From assembly GCA_900315585.1 (NCBI GenBank), contig OMZP01000017.1, positions 1 through 43,807 of the forward strand: 43,807 nt of DNA, written 5' to 3'. Position 1 is the first letter of the stretch. Every line of letters begins with the position of its first letter. A program made the position numbers and the translations under genes. Shown one piece after another: positions 1 through 8,637 of this stretch. The notes beneath the pieces are model-generated. The model saw nothing but the letters and a program-made list of their open reading frames with translations, searched no databases and was not told the origin of the DNA. This stretch comes from an uncultured Eubacteriales bacterium (GTDB lineage: Bacteria > Bacillota > Clostridia > Christensenellales > Aristaeellaceae).

Positions 1-234
1 GCGCGCCGCCGCCACGGGGGCCTCGCTCTGCACGGGCACGTCGGCGTTCACGGCGTTCAGGGCCGTCACCGCGTCCGGCGCGCCGTGGGGCCGCAGGATC
101 AGCACCACCGCCGCGATGATCACCACCGCGATGGCCGCCAGCACCGCGATGGCGATGCGGTTCTGGCGGCGCTGGGCCTCGTATTCCTGGCGGGTCATGC
201 GCCGGGGCGCGGATGATCTCGGTCTGTTTTGCAT
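1..234 (-). CDS. Small single-pass membrane protein, C-terminus cut by window edge
   Basis: The minus strand is open from the ATG at 232-234 to the window edge, giving 78 residues without a stop. The protein begins MQNRPRSSAPRRMTRQEYEA, a basic and polar cytoplasmic head. One strongly hydrophobic segment follows at about residues 28-47 (IAVLAAIAVVIIAAVVLIL), then an Ala/Val-rich tail. The head resembles that of the next gene upstream (277-651), which begins MQNKPRSSGSQ and has the same basic-head, single-membrane-segment plan, so the two look like tandem paralogues. I do not recognise a named family. Inference: a type II anchored protein whose extracellular domain lies beyond the window. Confidence 0.6.
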   Translation of the reverse strand, partial: MQNRPRSSAPRRMTRQEYEAQRRQNRIAIAVLAAIAVVIIAAVVLILRPHGAPDAVTALNAVNADVPVQSEAPVAAAR

Positions 235-276
235 GGATTTATCCTCCGTAAGCGGGAACGGCTTCCCGCTGTTGAA

Positions 277-651
277 TCAGTCGCCCTCCGTGTCCGACGC
301 GCTGCTTCCCGGCGGCACGCCGTCGTCCTCCTCCGGGGCCATGTGGTCTTCCACAGGATCGGGCACCGGGATGGGCTCGACGACTTCGGGGATTTCGGGC
401 CGGGCCGCCTTGGTCTTGGGGCGCAAGATCAGCGCCAGCGCCAGGACGATCAGCACGAGGATGCCACAGATGATGGCGAGGGTGAGGCGGTTCTTCCGCT
501 TCCGGGCCTGTTGCTGCCGACGGCTCGCGGCTCGATTTGCGGCCGGGCGACGGTTCGCGCCCTGGGAGGGTGCCGGTCGGCGCGCTGCGCTCTGCGTTGA
601 CGGGCGGCGGTTCGCGCCCTGGGAACCGGATGATCTGGGTTTGTTCTGCAT
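277..651 (-). CDS. Small membrane protein with Arg-rich head and acidic tail
   Basis: This 124-residue protein has an Arg/Pro/Gln-rich N-terminal half with a repeated SQGANRRP motif, visible at DNA level as repeated ggttcgcgccctggga blocks. One membrane segment at about residues 58-76 follows (LAIICGILVLIVLALAL), then an acidic, proline-rich outer tail. The first residues MQNKPRSS match MQNRPRSS of the neighbouring gene at 1-234, which lies about 40 bases downstream in the same direction, so duplication is likely. No catalytic motif is visible. It is probably membrane anchored with the tail outside; the function is unknown. Confidence 0.6.
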   Translation of the reverse strand: MQNKPRSSGSQGANRRPSTQSAARRPAPSQGANRRPAANRAASRRQQQARKRKNRLTLAIICGILVLIVLALALILRPKTKAARPEIPEVVEPIPVPDPVEDHMAPEEDDGVPPGSSASDTEGD

Positions 652-684
652 GGCTTTGTCCTCCGTTGTTGGAAAAATATGAAC

Positions 685-1230
685 CTATTCTATGGCATCG
701 TTGGGCTCCTCCACGTCCAGGCCGGGAGCGGGCGCGGGCGCTTCGGGCGCGGTTTCATCGGGCGCGTCGGGCTCCACGTCATAGTACGCGCCGCAGACCG
801 GGCAGCGGGGCTCGCCGTTCTCCCGCAGCGCGCCGCAACCGGGGCAGTATTCCCCCACGGCCACGGGCTCCGGCTTCGGGGCCTCGTCCGGCAGGCGCTT
901 GCCGCAGGCGGAGCAGAACTTCGCCTCCCGGGGGAACACCGCACCGCAGCTCAGGCACCGCTTGTATTCCCGGGCGGCGTCCCGCTTCTCGGTCAGCTCC
1001 TTCACCTGTAACTCCGCCGCGCGGATGCGGACGGCCAGGGCCTCGGCCTCCTCGCCGCCCCCGCCGCCGTAGCACAGCCGGCCAAAGCGGGCGAACAGCT
1101 GCTCCAGGGCGGCCTCGGCGGCGCGCAGCTCGCCGTTCAGGCGGGTGACCTCCGCGCCCTCCTTGGACTTCTCGGTCACGGAGCGCGCCACGCTGGAAAA
1201 CCGCTTGCCGAACTCATTCAAAAAATCCAT
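685..1230 (-). CDS. Zinc-ribbon protein with coiled-coil N-terminus
   Basis: The 181-residue protein starts MDFLNEFGKRFSSVARSVTEKSKEGAEVTR. Residues about 20-90 are a predicted coiled coil interrupted by a GGGGG turn. Two zinc-ribbon CxxC pairs follow in tandem: CLSCG...FCSACG and YCPGCG...CPVCG, eight cysteines in all. The tail is Ala/Pro/Glu rich. This architecture (helical region plus double zinc ribbon) is common in Bacillota proteins of unknown role. It is the first gene of a minus-strand group with the two small membrane proteins at 277-651 and 1-234, about 34 bases upstream of the first of these. An AT-rich region in front of it contains a TATAAT on the same strand. Confidence 0.7.
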   Translation of the reverse strand: MDFLNEFGKRFSSVARSVTEKSKEGAEVTRLNGELRAAEAALEQLFARFGRLCYGGGGGEEAEALAVRIRAAELQVKELTEKRDAAREYKRCLSCGAVFPREAKFCSACGKRLPDEAPKPEPVAVGEYCPGCGALRENGEPRCPVCGAYYDVEPDAPDETAPEAPAPAPGLDVEEPNDAIE

Positions 1231-1257
1231 GGGATTCGCCTTTCTGTCAGAGACTAT

Positions 1258-1263
1258 ATTATA
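1258..1263 (-). promoter_or_regulatory. Probable -10 box in the divergent gap before the zinc-ribbon gene
   Basis: On the minus strand the AT-rich gap 1231-1340 contains a perfect TATAAT about 28 bases upstream of the zinc-ribbon start. No good -35 match lies 16-18 bases away. The same gap must also hold the promoter of the plus-strand DUF421 gene, which I cannot place. Confidence 0.4.
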
Positions 1264-1355
1264 TCATAGTAATCATAAACCATTTGCCGCGATAAATCAA
1301 GTATCGGAGCGCGATTTCGGGGAAACAATAGCCGAAAAAGGAGGATCGGTCCATC

Positions 1356-2072
1356 ATGTTCACGCTGTTTTTCCGCGGGGCGCTTCTGTACGTGGTGATG
1401 ATCGTCACGATGCGGGCCCTGGGCAAGCGCCAGCTGGGCGAGCTGGAGCCCTATGAGCTGGCCATGACGATCCTGCTGGCGGACCTGATCTCCTCCCCGA
1501 TGGAGAGCGTGGGCACGCCGCTGCTCCACGGGCTGCTCCCGGTGGCGGCCATGTTCGTGGTCCACGGCGTCATCACGCTGGCCTCCCTGCGGTGGGACAG
1601 GTTCCGGGCACTGGTGTCCGGCAAGCCCGCGCTGGTGATCAACCGGGGCGCGATCGACCAAAAAGAGCTGGACCGGCTGTGTCTGAGCGTGGCGGACCTG
1701 CTGGAGGGCCTGCGGGGCGCGGGCTTTTTGGACCCCTCGGAGGTGGGCACGGCCATCGTGGAGGCCAACGGCGCCATCACCGCCTTCCCCGCCGGGGCAG
1801 ATCGGCCCCCGAAGGCGTCGGAGCTGGGGCTCGACCCCGGCTACGAGGGCCTGCCCATGGCGCTGATCACCGGCGGGCGGGTGCAGCCCCACAACCTGCG
1901 GCAGACCGGTCTGAGCCGGGACTGGCTGGATGGGGTGCTCAAGGCGCGGGGGCAGACCGTGGAGGGGGTCTTCCTCGCCACGCTGGATACCCAGGGCCGC
2001 CTGACGCTGCAGCTCGTCGGCGGCGGGCTGCTGCGGTTCCAGGCGATCCCGGAGGAGGAGGTGGCGTGGTGA
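1356..2072 (+). CDS. DUF421 (YetF/YcaP-type) membrane protein
   Basis: The 238-residue protein begins MFTLFFRGALLYVVMIVTMR and has the family's typical opening: an N-terminal membrane region with ALGKRQLGELEPYELAMTIL followed by SSPMES. Two or three membrane segments lie in the first 80 residues. A cytoplasmic domain follows with GKPALVINRG and the usual L..LR..G......V..A..E..G.I. In characterised relatives such as B. subtilis YetF and YdfS the family is a membrane protein with a soluble C-terminal domain of debated role. The stop overlaps no downstream base: the DUF4363 gene starts immediately after. AAAAAGGAGG just upstream of the ATG is a strong ribosome site. Confidence 0.9.
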   Translation: MFTLFFRGALLYVVMIVTMRALGKRQLGELEPYELAMTILLADLISSPMESVGTPLLHGLLPVAAMFVVHGVITLASLRWDRFRALVSGKPALVINRGAIDQKELDRLCLSVADLLEGLRGAGFLDPSEVGTAIVEANGAITAFPAGADRPPKASELGLDPGYEGLPMALITGGRVQPHNLRQTGLSRDWLDGVLKARGQTVEGVFLATLDTQGRLTLQLVGGGLLRFQAIPEEEVAW

Positions 2073-2456
2073 ATGAAGCGGACGCTGATACTGACGCTGG
2101 CGGTGCTGGCGGCGGCGCTGGCGGTGTGCGCCCTGGGCCAGCGGGCGCTGGACGGCACCGTGGACGAGGCGGAGCGATTGCAGAGCCAGGCGGTGCTGGC
2201 CGCCACGGAGCATCGCATGGCCGACGCCAAGACGTTCATCCATGACCTGGCCGCGCTGTGGGACGAGCGCGCGGGCATGCTGGAGACCCTCGCCAGCCAC
2301 GACGCGCTGCACGACGTGGGCGCGGCGCTGGTGGAGGCGCAGATCTGCCTGGAGTGCGAGGATAGGGACGACTTCCTGCGCACCATGTCCACCGTGTACA
2401 TGGGCCTGGAGCACCTGAAGGACGAGGAGGCCGTGCGGCTGTCGAATTTATACTAA
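2073..2456 (+). CDS. DUF4363 family protein
   Basis: The 127-residue protein has an N-terminal membrane or signal segment (residues about 4-22), then an amphipathic helical domain with acidic spots and the ending HLKDEEAVRLSNLY, typical of DUF4363. Its ATG directly follows the TGA of the DUF421 gene, and the ribosome site GGAGGAGGAGG lies inside the end of that gene, so the two are translationally coupled. DUF421 and DUF4363 genes are often paired in Clostridia, which suggests the products act together at the membrane. The molecular function is not known. Confidence 0.85.
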   Translation: MKRTLILTLAVLAAALAVCALGQRALDGTVDEAERLQSQAVLAATEHRMADAKTFIHDLAALWDERAGMLETLASHDALHDVGAALVEAQICLECEDRDDFLRTMSTVYMGLEHLKDEEAVRLSNLY

Positions 2457-2526
2457 CTTCGTTGACTTTCCCGGATGGCGGGCATAGAATGGTATCAACA
2501 GAAATTGCTTTTCTCCGGTCGCTCTC

Positions 2527-2593
2527 GACCTCATCCGACCTCGCATACGGCACCATAGGTGCCTGCTCGGCCACCTTCCCCAAGGGGGAAGGC
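2527..2593 (-). repeat. Family A palindromic repeat, reverse orientation
   Basis: Read on the minus strand this is CCTTCCCC..GGGGAAGG, then a variable hairpin (here GGCACC-ATA-GGTGCC) and a GGATGAGGTC end. It is the only complete family A copy in the window that points this way. It lies between the DUF4363 gene and the MATE gene. Confidence 0.75.
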
Positions 2594-2612
2594 TAACACT
2601 CTGGAGGTACTC

Positions 2613-3956
2613 ATGCACAAAAGCGCGCGAAACATGACCGAGGGCAGCGTGGTGCGGCACCTGCTGCGCTACTCGATCCCGGCGATCCTGGGCGATTTGT
2701 TCCAGGTGACCTACAACACCGTGGACTCGGTAATCGTGGGCCAGTACGCCGGGGCCGGGGCGCTGGCGGCGGTGGGCGTGGCCAGCCCGCTGATGAGCAT
2801 CGCCATGTTCTTCATCATCGGCATGGGCATCGGCGCGTCGGTTCTGATGAGCGAGTTCTACGGCGCGGGCGACGGGCGGTCCCTTCGGCGGGAGTTCGCC
2901 ACCACCCTGGCCATGGGCGCGGCCTTCAGCGCCGCCATCGCGCTGTCGCTGTTTATGCTGGCGGAACCGCTGCTGCGGCTGTGCCGGACGCCGGAGGCGA
3001 TCCTTGGCGACACGGCGGGATACCTGCGCATCGTGGCCCTGGGCATGATCGTCACCTCCCTCTACAACATCCTCGCCGCGGCCTCCCGGTCCATCGGCGA
3101 CACGCTGACGCCGCTGATCTGCCTGGTGGCGGGGTCGCTGACGAACGTGGGGCTGGATCTGCTGTTCGTGGCGGTGTGGGGCTGGGGCGTGGCCGGGGCG
3201 GCCTACGCCACGGTGATCTCCCAGGCCATCGCGGCGGTGCTCTGCGCGGTGCTGCTGAGGCGGAACGAGCCGGTGCTGTTCAGCCGGGCGGACTTCTCTG
3301 TGGACCGGGGCCTCTTCCGCCGCACGCTGCGCTTTTCTGCTCCCAGCGCCATGCAGCAGGCGGGCGTGTACGTGGGCAAGCTCCTGGTGCAATCGGCGGT
3401 CAACCCCTTGGGCGTGAGCGCCATCGCCGCCTTCAACGCCGTGAACCGGCTGGACGACTATGCGCTGATCCCGGAGCGGGACATCTCCGGCGGCGAGACC
3501 GTGCTCGTGGCCCAGAACCACGGCGCGGGCCGGACGGACCGGATGCGGAAGGGCTTTCAGGCCGCGATGCTGCTGGAGGTGGTCTACGGGCTGATCGTGT
3601 CCGTGGCGATCTTCGCGCTGGCGGAGCCGCTGATGGGGCTGTTCGTGGCGAAGGAGGAGGCGGAGGTGGTGCGCCTGGGCGTGCGCTACCTGCGGCTCAT
3701 GGGCTTCTTCTACTTCATGCCCGGCATCACCAACGGCCTGCAGGGCTACATGCGCTCCATTGGCAAGATGAACATCACCATGTACGTCACCTACTCCCAG
3801 ATGTTCACCCGGGCGATATTCACCTATATCCTCATCGGCAGCCTGGGCCTGGACGCCGTGCCCCTGGCCTGCGTGGCGGGCTGGATATTGATGATGGTGT
3901 GGGAGATCGGGCTGATGGTGAAGTGGCGCAGGGATGGGCGGCTGTATAGGCTTTAA
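2613..3956 (+). CDS. MATE family multidrug/toxin exporter
   Basis: This 447-residue integral membrane protein has about 12 hydrophobic segments in two related halves. Family features include an N-terminal EGSVVRHLLRYSIPAILGDL helix, VDSVIVGQYAGAGALAAVGVASPL, the SRSIGDTLTPLI region in the first half, and GLQGYMRSIGK in the second. MATE proteins exchange H+ or Na+ for cationic drugs or metabolites; the substrate here cannot be told. The start MHKSARNMTEG is chosen because GGAGG stands 5 bases before the ATG at 2613; a start at 2559 would translate the upstream repeat. The gene is followed directly by a hairpin that overlaps its stop codon. Confidence 0.93.
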   Translation: MHKSARNMTEGSVVRHLLRYSIPAILGDLFQVTYNTVDSVIVGQYAGAGALAAVGVASPLMSIAMFFIIGMGIGASVLMSEFYGAGDGRSLRREFATTLAMGAAFSAAIALSLFMLAEPLLRLCRTPEAILGDTAGYLRIVALGMIVTSLYNILAAASRSIGDTLTPLICLVAGSLTNVGLDLLFVAVWGWGVAGAAYATVISQAIAAVLCAVLLRRNEPVLFSRADFSVDRGLFRRTLRFSAPSAMQQAGVYVGKLLVQSAVNPLGVSAIAAFNAVNRLDDYALIPERDISGGETVLVAQNHGAGRTDRMRKGFQAAMLLEVVYGLIVSVAIFALAEPLMGLFVAKEEAEVVRLGVRYLRLMGFFYFMPGITNGLQGYMRSIGKMNITMYVTYSQMFTRAIFTYILIGSLGLDAVPLACVAGWILMMVWEIGLMVKWRRDGRLYRL

Positions 3957-4150
3957 TTGGTTGAACATGGTTCAACCAATCAAAATGAATTGCGCCTTCG
4001 GCGCGTGAATTGGTCTGGCGACCATGGTTTGCCCTGACGGGCATGATTGGCGCTGAGGCGCATGGGAATAGGCGCAATTCAAATCATGGCACGAAGTGCC
4101 AAATCATGGTGCAAAGCGCCAATTCATGACTGCGAAGCAGTCAAATCATC
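3956..4150. repeat. Array of small hairpins after the MATE gene
   Basis: First comes an 11-bp stem, attggttgaac / gttcaaccaat (3956-3980), overlapping the MATE stop. Further short stems follow: gcgcc-ttc-ggcgc (3992-4004), gccc-tgac-gggc (4031-4042), gcgc-tgag-gcgc (4050-4061), ggcac-gaa-gtgcc (4088-4100), a mismatched ggtgc-aaa-gcgcc (4108-4120), and gactgc-gaa-gcagtc (4128-4142). The last three repeat every 20 bases and are separated by the 7-mers aaatcat or aattcat. The stems differ in sequence but keep size and loop. It may act as a terminator or mRNA end; it is not a CRISPR array. Confidence 0.7.
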
Positions 4151-4190
4151 GTTCTCGCTTTTTGTTTGATCCTTTTAAGGAGTTTTTACC

Positions 4191-4646
4191 ATGACCGACA
4201 CCGATTACATGAACGAAGCCCTGATCGAGGCCCGGCTCGCGGCGGAGGCGGGCGAGATGCCCGTGGGCTGCGTGATCGTGCGGGACGGAGCCATCATCGC
4301 CCGGGCCCACAACGAGTGCGAGGCCCTGGACGACGCCACGGCCCACGCGGAGCTGCTGGCGATCCGGCGGGCCAGCGCGGCCTGCCGGGACTGGCGGCTG
4401 AACCGGTGCACCCTCTACGTGACGCTGGAGCCCTGCCCCATGTGCGCCGGGGCCATCGTGCAGGCGCGGGTGGGGCGGCTGGTGTTCGGCGCGCCCAATC
4501 CCGACCAGGGCTGCGCCGGGAGCCTGTACCGCATATGCGAGGACCCCGCCTTCCCCCACTTCTGCCCCTCGGACGGCGGCGTACTGGCGGAGGAATGCGA
4601 GGGTTTGCTGAGCGCCTTCTTCGCCCGGAGGCGCGATAATGTATGA
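4191..4646 (+). CDS. tadA: tRNA-specific adenosine deaminase TadA
   Basis: The 151-residue protein has the zinc-dependent cytidine/deoxycytidylate deaminase fold. The signature H-A-E is at residues 52-54 (H52 zinc ligand, E54 proton shuttle) and PCPMC supplies C82 and C85 as the other zinc ligands. Residues 17-37 (AAEAGEMPVGCVIVRDGAII) and the VFGAPNPDQGCAGSL loop match TadA rather than free-base deaminases. It converts adenosine 34 to inosine in tRNA-Arg(ACG), which is needed to read CGN codons. AAGGAG precedes the ATG. The length is normal. The stop overlaps a palindrome that looks like an ArgR operator for argG. Confidence 0.93.
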   Translation: MTDTDYMNEALIEARLAAEAGEMPVGCVIVRDGAIIARAHNECEALDDATAHAELLAIRRASAACRDWRLNRCTLYVTLEPCPMCAGAIVQARVGRLVFGAPNPDQGCAGSLYRICEDPAFPHFCPSDGGVLAEECEGLLSAFFARRRDNV

Positions 4647-4717
4647 TTATACATTTATATTGTATATCGTTCCCGAAAATTAACCCTGTTAACGTATATT
4701 TCAGCTTGACATTGCAT
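4640..4717 (+). promoter_or_regulatory. Putative ArgR/AhrC operator region upstream of argG
   Basis: TGTAT-gatt-ATACA (4640-4653) has the arm-spacer-arm layout (5-4-5) of an ARG box. A further half-site TGTAT begins exactly 21 bases later at 4661, the spacing of paired 18-bp ARG boxes 3 bases apart. A third half-site TGCAT (4713-4717) lies between the -35 and -10 of the argG promoter. The sites sit upstream of and across the promoter of an arginine biosynthesis gene. The assignment is by pattern and context only. Confidence 0.45.
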
Positions 4718-4733
4718 ATTTTTGGAATATAAT
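4706..4733 (+). promoter_or_regulatory. argG promoter, sigma-A type
   Basis: A perfect TTGACA (4706-4711), a 16-base spacer and a perfect TATAAT (4728-4733) end 53 bases before the argG ATG. A possible ArgR half-site lies in the spacer. Confidence 0.88.
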
Positions 4734-4786
4734 AGACGCATAAAGCAAAACAAAACCGCCCTCGCGGCGACCAAGGAGCGTTCACC

Positions 4787-6025
<1,239 letters not shown>

Positions 6026-6084
6026 GAGTGGCGTGTGGAGTGATGTAATGCTCTGATCGCGCTTCCCCTGCACTTGATCGATGT

Positions 6085-6160
6085 GTACAGATCCTTCGCT
6101 CCGCTCAGGATGACAACGACGCGAATGCCTGTCATCCTGAGCATAGCGAAGGATCTGTAC
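6085..6160. repeat. Inverted repeat of the ATCCTTCGC...GGATGACA family
   Basis: The ends gtacagatccttcgct and agcgaaggatctgtac are exact inverted copies. Inside them the arms continue with partly matching ctcaggatgaca / tgtcatcctgag. The same family recurs at 13229-13290. It lies in the argG-methyltransferase gap, just left of the MITE, and could act as a bidirectional terminator. Confidence 0.75.
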
Positions 6161-6169
6161 GTTTCGTAA

Positions 6170-6328
6170 TACTAAACTCAATCTAAAAGTGAACATATGC
6201 GGAGCGGATTTTTCGTTCTGCCTAAGCAGAGCGGAGAGAGGCGATGCAGCGCATCGTTGACCGCAGCGAGGCGACGGCAGGGCGGAAAAGACGCCCGCAG
6301 ATGGTTGCATTTTAGATTGAGTTTAGTA
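6170..6328. mobile_element. MITE-like element, 159 bp, 19-bp terminal inverted repeats
   Basis: The left end tactaaactcaatctaaaa (6170-6188) and right end ttttagattgagtttagta (6310-6328) are perfect inverted repeats. The element is flanked on both sides by the direct repeat TAA (6167-6169 and 6329-6331), consistent with a 3-bp target duplication. The interior is GC-rich, has no coding frame and contains short palindromes. Elements with TNA-type 3-bp duplications are typical of the IS5/IS1031 group, so it may be moved by such a transposase encoded elsewhere; no transposase gene is in the window. Confidence 0.8.
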
Positions 6329-6359
6329 TAAAGAACAACGCGACAAACAGCACTCCCCC

Positions 6360-6388
6360 TTGCGATTCGGGCAAACGGCGTGTATAAT
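6360..6388 (+). promoter_or_regulatory. Probable promoter of the methyltransferase gene
   Basis: TTGCGA (6360-6365, 4 of 6 matches), a 17-base spacer and a perfect TATAAT (6383-6388) end about 36 bases before the ATG. It begins 32 bases after the right end of the MITE. Confidence 0.65.
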
Positions 6389-6424
6389 AGATGCAAGCAG
6401 ATGGAGCGCGAGGGAGGGCTGTCC

Positions 6425-7183
6425 ATGGAGTTCAGGAAGGTCTTTGACGCCATCCCGGAGCAGTTCGACCGGTACCGTCCCCGATACAGCCCGGCGCTGT
6501 TTCGGGATGTGATCGAATACGCCGGCGTCGGCCCGGGCAAGTCCGTGCTGGAGATCGGCCCCGGCACCGGCCAGGCCACCGACCCCATCCTGGACACCGG
6601 CTGCGACTACCACGCCATCGAGCTGGGCGAGCACCTGTATGAGATGATGCGGCGCAAGTACGGCGAGCGGCCGAACTTCCACATCGTGTTGGGCGACTTC
6701 ATCACCCACGATTTCGGCACACAGCGGTTCGACCTGATCTACTCCGCCGCCACGATCCAGTGGATCCCGGAGGAAATCGCCTTCTCCAAAACCTTCGAGC
6801 TCTTAAAGCCCGGCGGGACGCTGGCGATGATGCTGACCGTCTCCGAATACCGGACGCCCAACCCGGCGCTGTACGAGGCGATCCAGAAGGTCTACGACGC
6901 CCACTTCAAGCCCCGGACGCCCTATACCCACGGCGGCTTCGGCTACAATAACGTGCCGAATTACGGCTATGTGGATTTCGAGCGGCGGGAATACCCGGGG
7001 CAGCGCGTCTTCACGGCGGAGGAATACGTGGCCTTCTGCGGCACCCACTGCGACCACATGGTCATCCCGGAGCCCCACAGGAGCCGGTTTTTCGACGGCC
7101 TGCGGGACGCGGTGCGGACGGCGGGCGACCGCATCGTGTTCAACGACACCTATGTATTGTATTTAACTCAAAAACCCCTTTAA
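6425..7183 (+). CDS. Class I SAM-dependent methyltransferase
   Basis: The 252-residue protein has a Rossmann-type methyltransferase core. Motif I is VLEIGPGTGQAT (SAM-binding glycine loop), an acidic AIELGEHL motif II follows, and then FDLIYSAATIQWIP and LLKPGGTLAMML. This resembles the Methyltransf_11/25 family acting on small molecules; the substrate is not predictable. The start MEFRKVFDAIPEQFDRYRP is chosen because GGGAGGG stands before the ATG at 6425. The gene sits between argG and argH with its own promoter and a strong hairpin after its stop, so it is probably transcribed separately from the arginine genes. Confidence 0.85.
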   Translation: MEFRKVFDAIPEQFDRYRPRYSPALFRDVIEYAGVGPGKSVLEIGPGTGQATDPILDTGCDYHAIELGEHLYEMMRRKYGERPNFHIVLGDFITHDFGTQRFDLIYSAATIQWIPEEIAFSKTFELLKPGGTLAMMLTVSEYRTPNPALYEAIQKVYDAHFKPRTPYTHGGFGYNNVPNYGYVDFERREYPGQRVFTAEEYVAFCGTHCDHMVIPEPHRSRFFDGLRDAVRTAGDRIVFNDTYVLYLTQKPL

Positions 7184-7184
7184 T

Positions 7185-7245
7185 GGTTTTCTTTGGAGGG
7201 AGCGCGAGGGAACCTTTCTTTTTCCGAAAAGAAAGGTTCCCTCGC
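7185..7245 (+). repeat. Long-hairpin repeat between methyltransferase and argH
   Basis: GGTTTTCTTTGGAGGG leads into a perfect 19-bp stem with a TCCG loop at 7204-7245 (left arm gcgagggaacctttctttt). A relative in the opposite orientation stands just after argH (8638-8701). It may terminate the methyltransferase transcript; the argH ribosome site follows immediately. Confidence 0.8.
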
Positions 7246-7261
7246 AGAAAGGAATGAAACT

Positions 7262-8629
7262 ATGAAGCTATGGGCGGGCCGCACCGGCGGCGACGTGGAC
7301 GAGAGGCTCTCGGCCATCAACAACTCCATCGGCTTTGACAGCCGGATGGTTAAACAGGACATTACCGGCTCCATTGCCCACGCGCGGATGCTGGGCAAGG
7401 TGGGCGTCATCGACGGGGAGGACGCGGCGAAGATCGTGGAGGGGCTCAAGGGCATCCTCGCCGACCTCGAGAGCGGGGCCTTGGAGATCGACATGACCTG
7501 CGAGGACATCCACACCTTTGTGGAGGCCACGCTCACCGAGCGCATCGGCGACGCGGGCAAGCGCCTGCACACCGCCCGCAGCCGCAACGACCAGGTGGCG
7601 CTGGACATCCGGATGTATCTGGCGGACGCCATCGACCGGCTGGTCGCCCTGGCGAAGGATCTGACCAGCGCCTTCTGCGACGTGGCGGAGCAGCACCTGG
7701 AGACGGTGATGCCCGGCTACACCCACCTGCAGCGGGCCCAGCCCATCACGCTGGCCCACTGGCTGATGGCCTACGCCCAGATGCTGCTGCGGGACATCGA
7801 GCGGCTCGCCGACTGCAAGAAGCGCACGCTGATCCTGCCCCTGGGCAGCGGCGCGCTGGCGGGCACCACCTACCCGCTGGACCGGGAGTACGTGGCCGAG
7901 CAGCTGGGCTTCAATGGCATCTCCCTCAACAGCCTGGACGGCGTGTCCGACCGGGATTTCGCGCTGGAGCTGCTCGGCGATCTGTCCATCCTGATGGTGC
8001 ACCTGAGCCGGTTCAGCGAGGAGATCTGCCTGTGGTGCAGCTGGGAGTTCAAGTTCGTCACCCTGGCGGACCAGTTCTCCACCGGCTCCTCCATCATGCC
8101 CCAGAAGAAGAACCCGGACATCACCGAGCTGGTGCGCGGCAAGACCGGCCGGGTGTTCGGCGACCTCACCACGCTGCTCACCGCCATGAAGGCCCTGCCC
8201 CTGGCCTACAACAAGGACATGCAGGAGGACAAGGAGGCGCTGTTCGACGCCATCGACACCGCGGAGCTGAGCCTGCAGGTGCTCGCTCCGATGCTCCGCA
8301 CCGCCACCTTCCACCCCGCCAACATGAAAAAGGCCGCCGCCGCGGGCTTCATCAACGCCACCGACTGTGCGGACTACATGGTGAAGAAGGGCGTGCCCTT
8401 CCGGGATGCCTACAAGGTGACCGGCCAGCTGGTGAAGTACTGCATCGACCGGGGGCTGACCCTGGACGAGCTGCCCATCGCCGAGTACCGCGAGTTCAGC
8501 CTGGTGTTCGACGAGGACGTGTATCAGGCCATCGACCTGCTCACCTGCGTCAGCCAGCGCCGCCTCCCCGGCGGCCCCGCGCCCGAGGCCGTACAGGCGA
8601 CGATCGCGGCCACCAGGAAGGCGCTTTGA
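7262..8629 (+). CDS. argH: Argininosuccinate lyase
   Basis: The 455-residue enzyme cleaves argininosuccinate to arginine and fumarate, the last step of arginine synthesis. It belongs to the fumarase/aspartase superfamily: the signature GSSIMPQKKNPD is at residues 275-286. The N-terminus MKLWAGRTGG and the motif HTARSRNDQVALD and PGYTHLQRAQP segment are typical of ArgH. Length is normal. The start at 7262 is chosen for the AAAGGA site; an upstream start would translate through the long hairpin. The gene is bracketed by two members of one hairpin repeat family in opposite orientation. Confidence 0.97.
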   Translation: MKLWAGRTGGDVDERLSAINNSIGFDSRMVKQDITGSIAHARMLGKVGVIDGEDAAKIVEGLKGILADLESGALEIDMTCEDIHTFVEATLTERIGDAGKRLHTARSRNDQVALDIRMYLADAIDRLVALAKDLTSAFCDVAEQHLETVMPGYTHLQRAQPITLAHWLMAYAQMLLRDIERLADCKKRTLILPLGSGALAGTTYPLDREYVAEQLGFNGISLNSLDGVSDRDFALELLGDLSILMVHLSRFSEEICLWCSWEFKFVTLADQFSTGSSIMPQKKNPDITELVRGKTGRVFGDLTTLLTAMKALPLAYNKDMQEDKEALFDAIDTAELSLQVLAPMLRTATFHPANMKKAAAAGFINATDCADYMVKKGVPFRDAYKVTGQLVKYCIDRGLTLDELPIAEYREFSLVFDEDVYQAIDLLTCVSQRRLPGGPAPEAVQATIAATRKAL

Positions 8630-8637
8630 GGTTTTGT

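Noticed and set aside
3956..4150. Hairpin array considered as a small CRISPR or a tRNA-like element
   Set aside because: The repeated part is only 7 bases, the variable part is palindromic, and no cloverleaf can be drawn.
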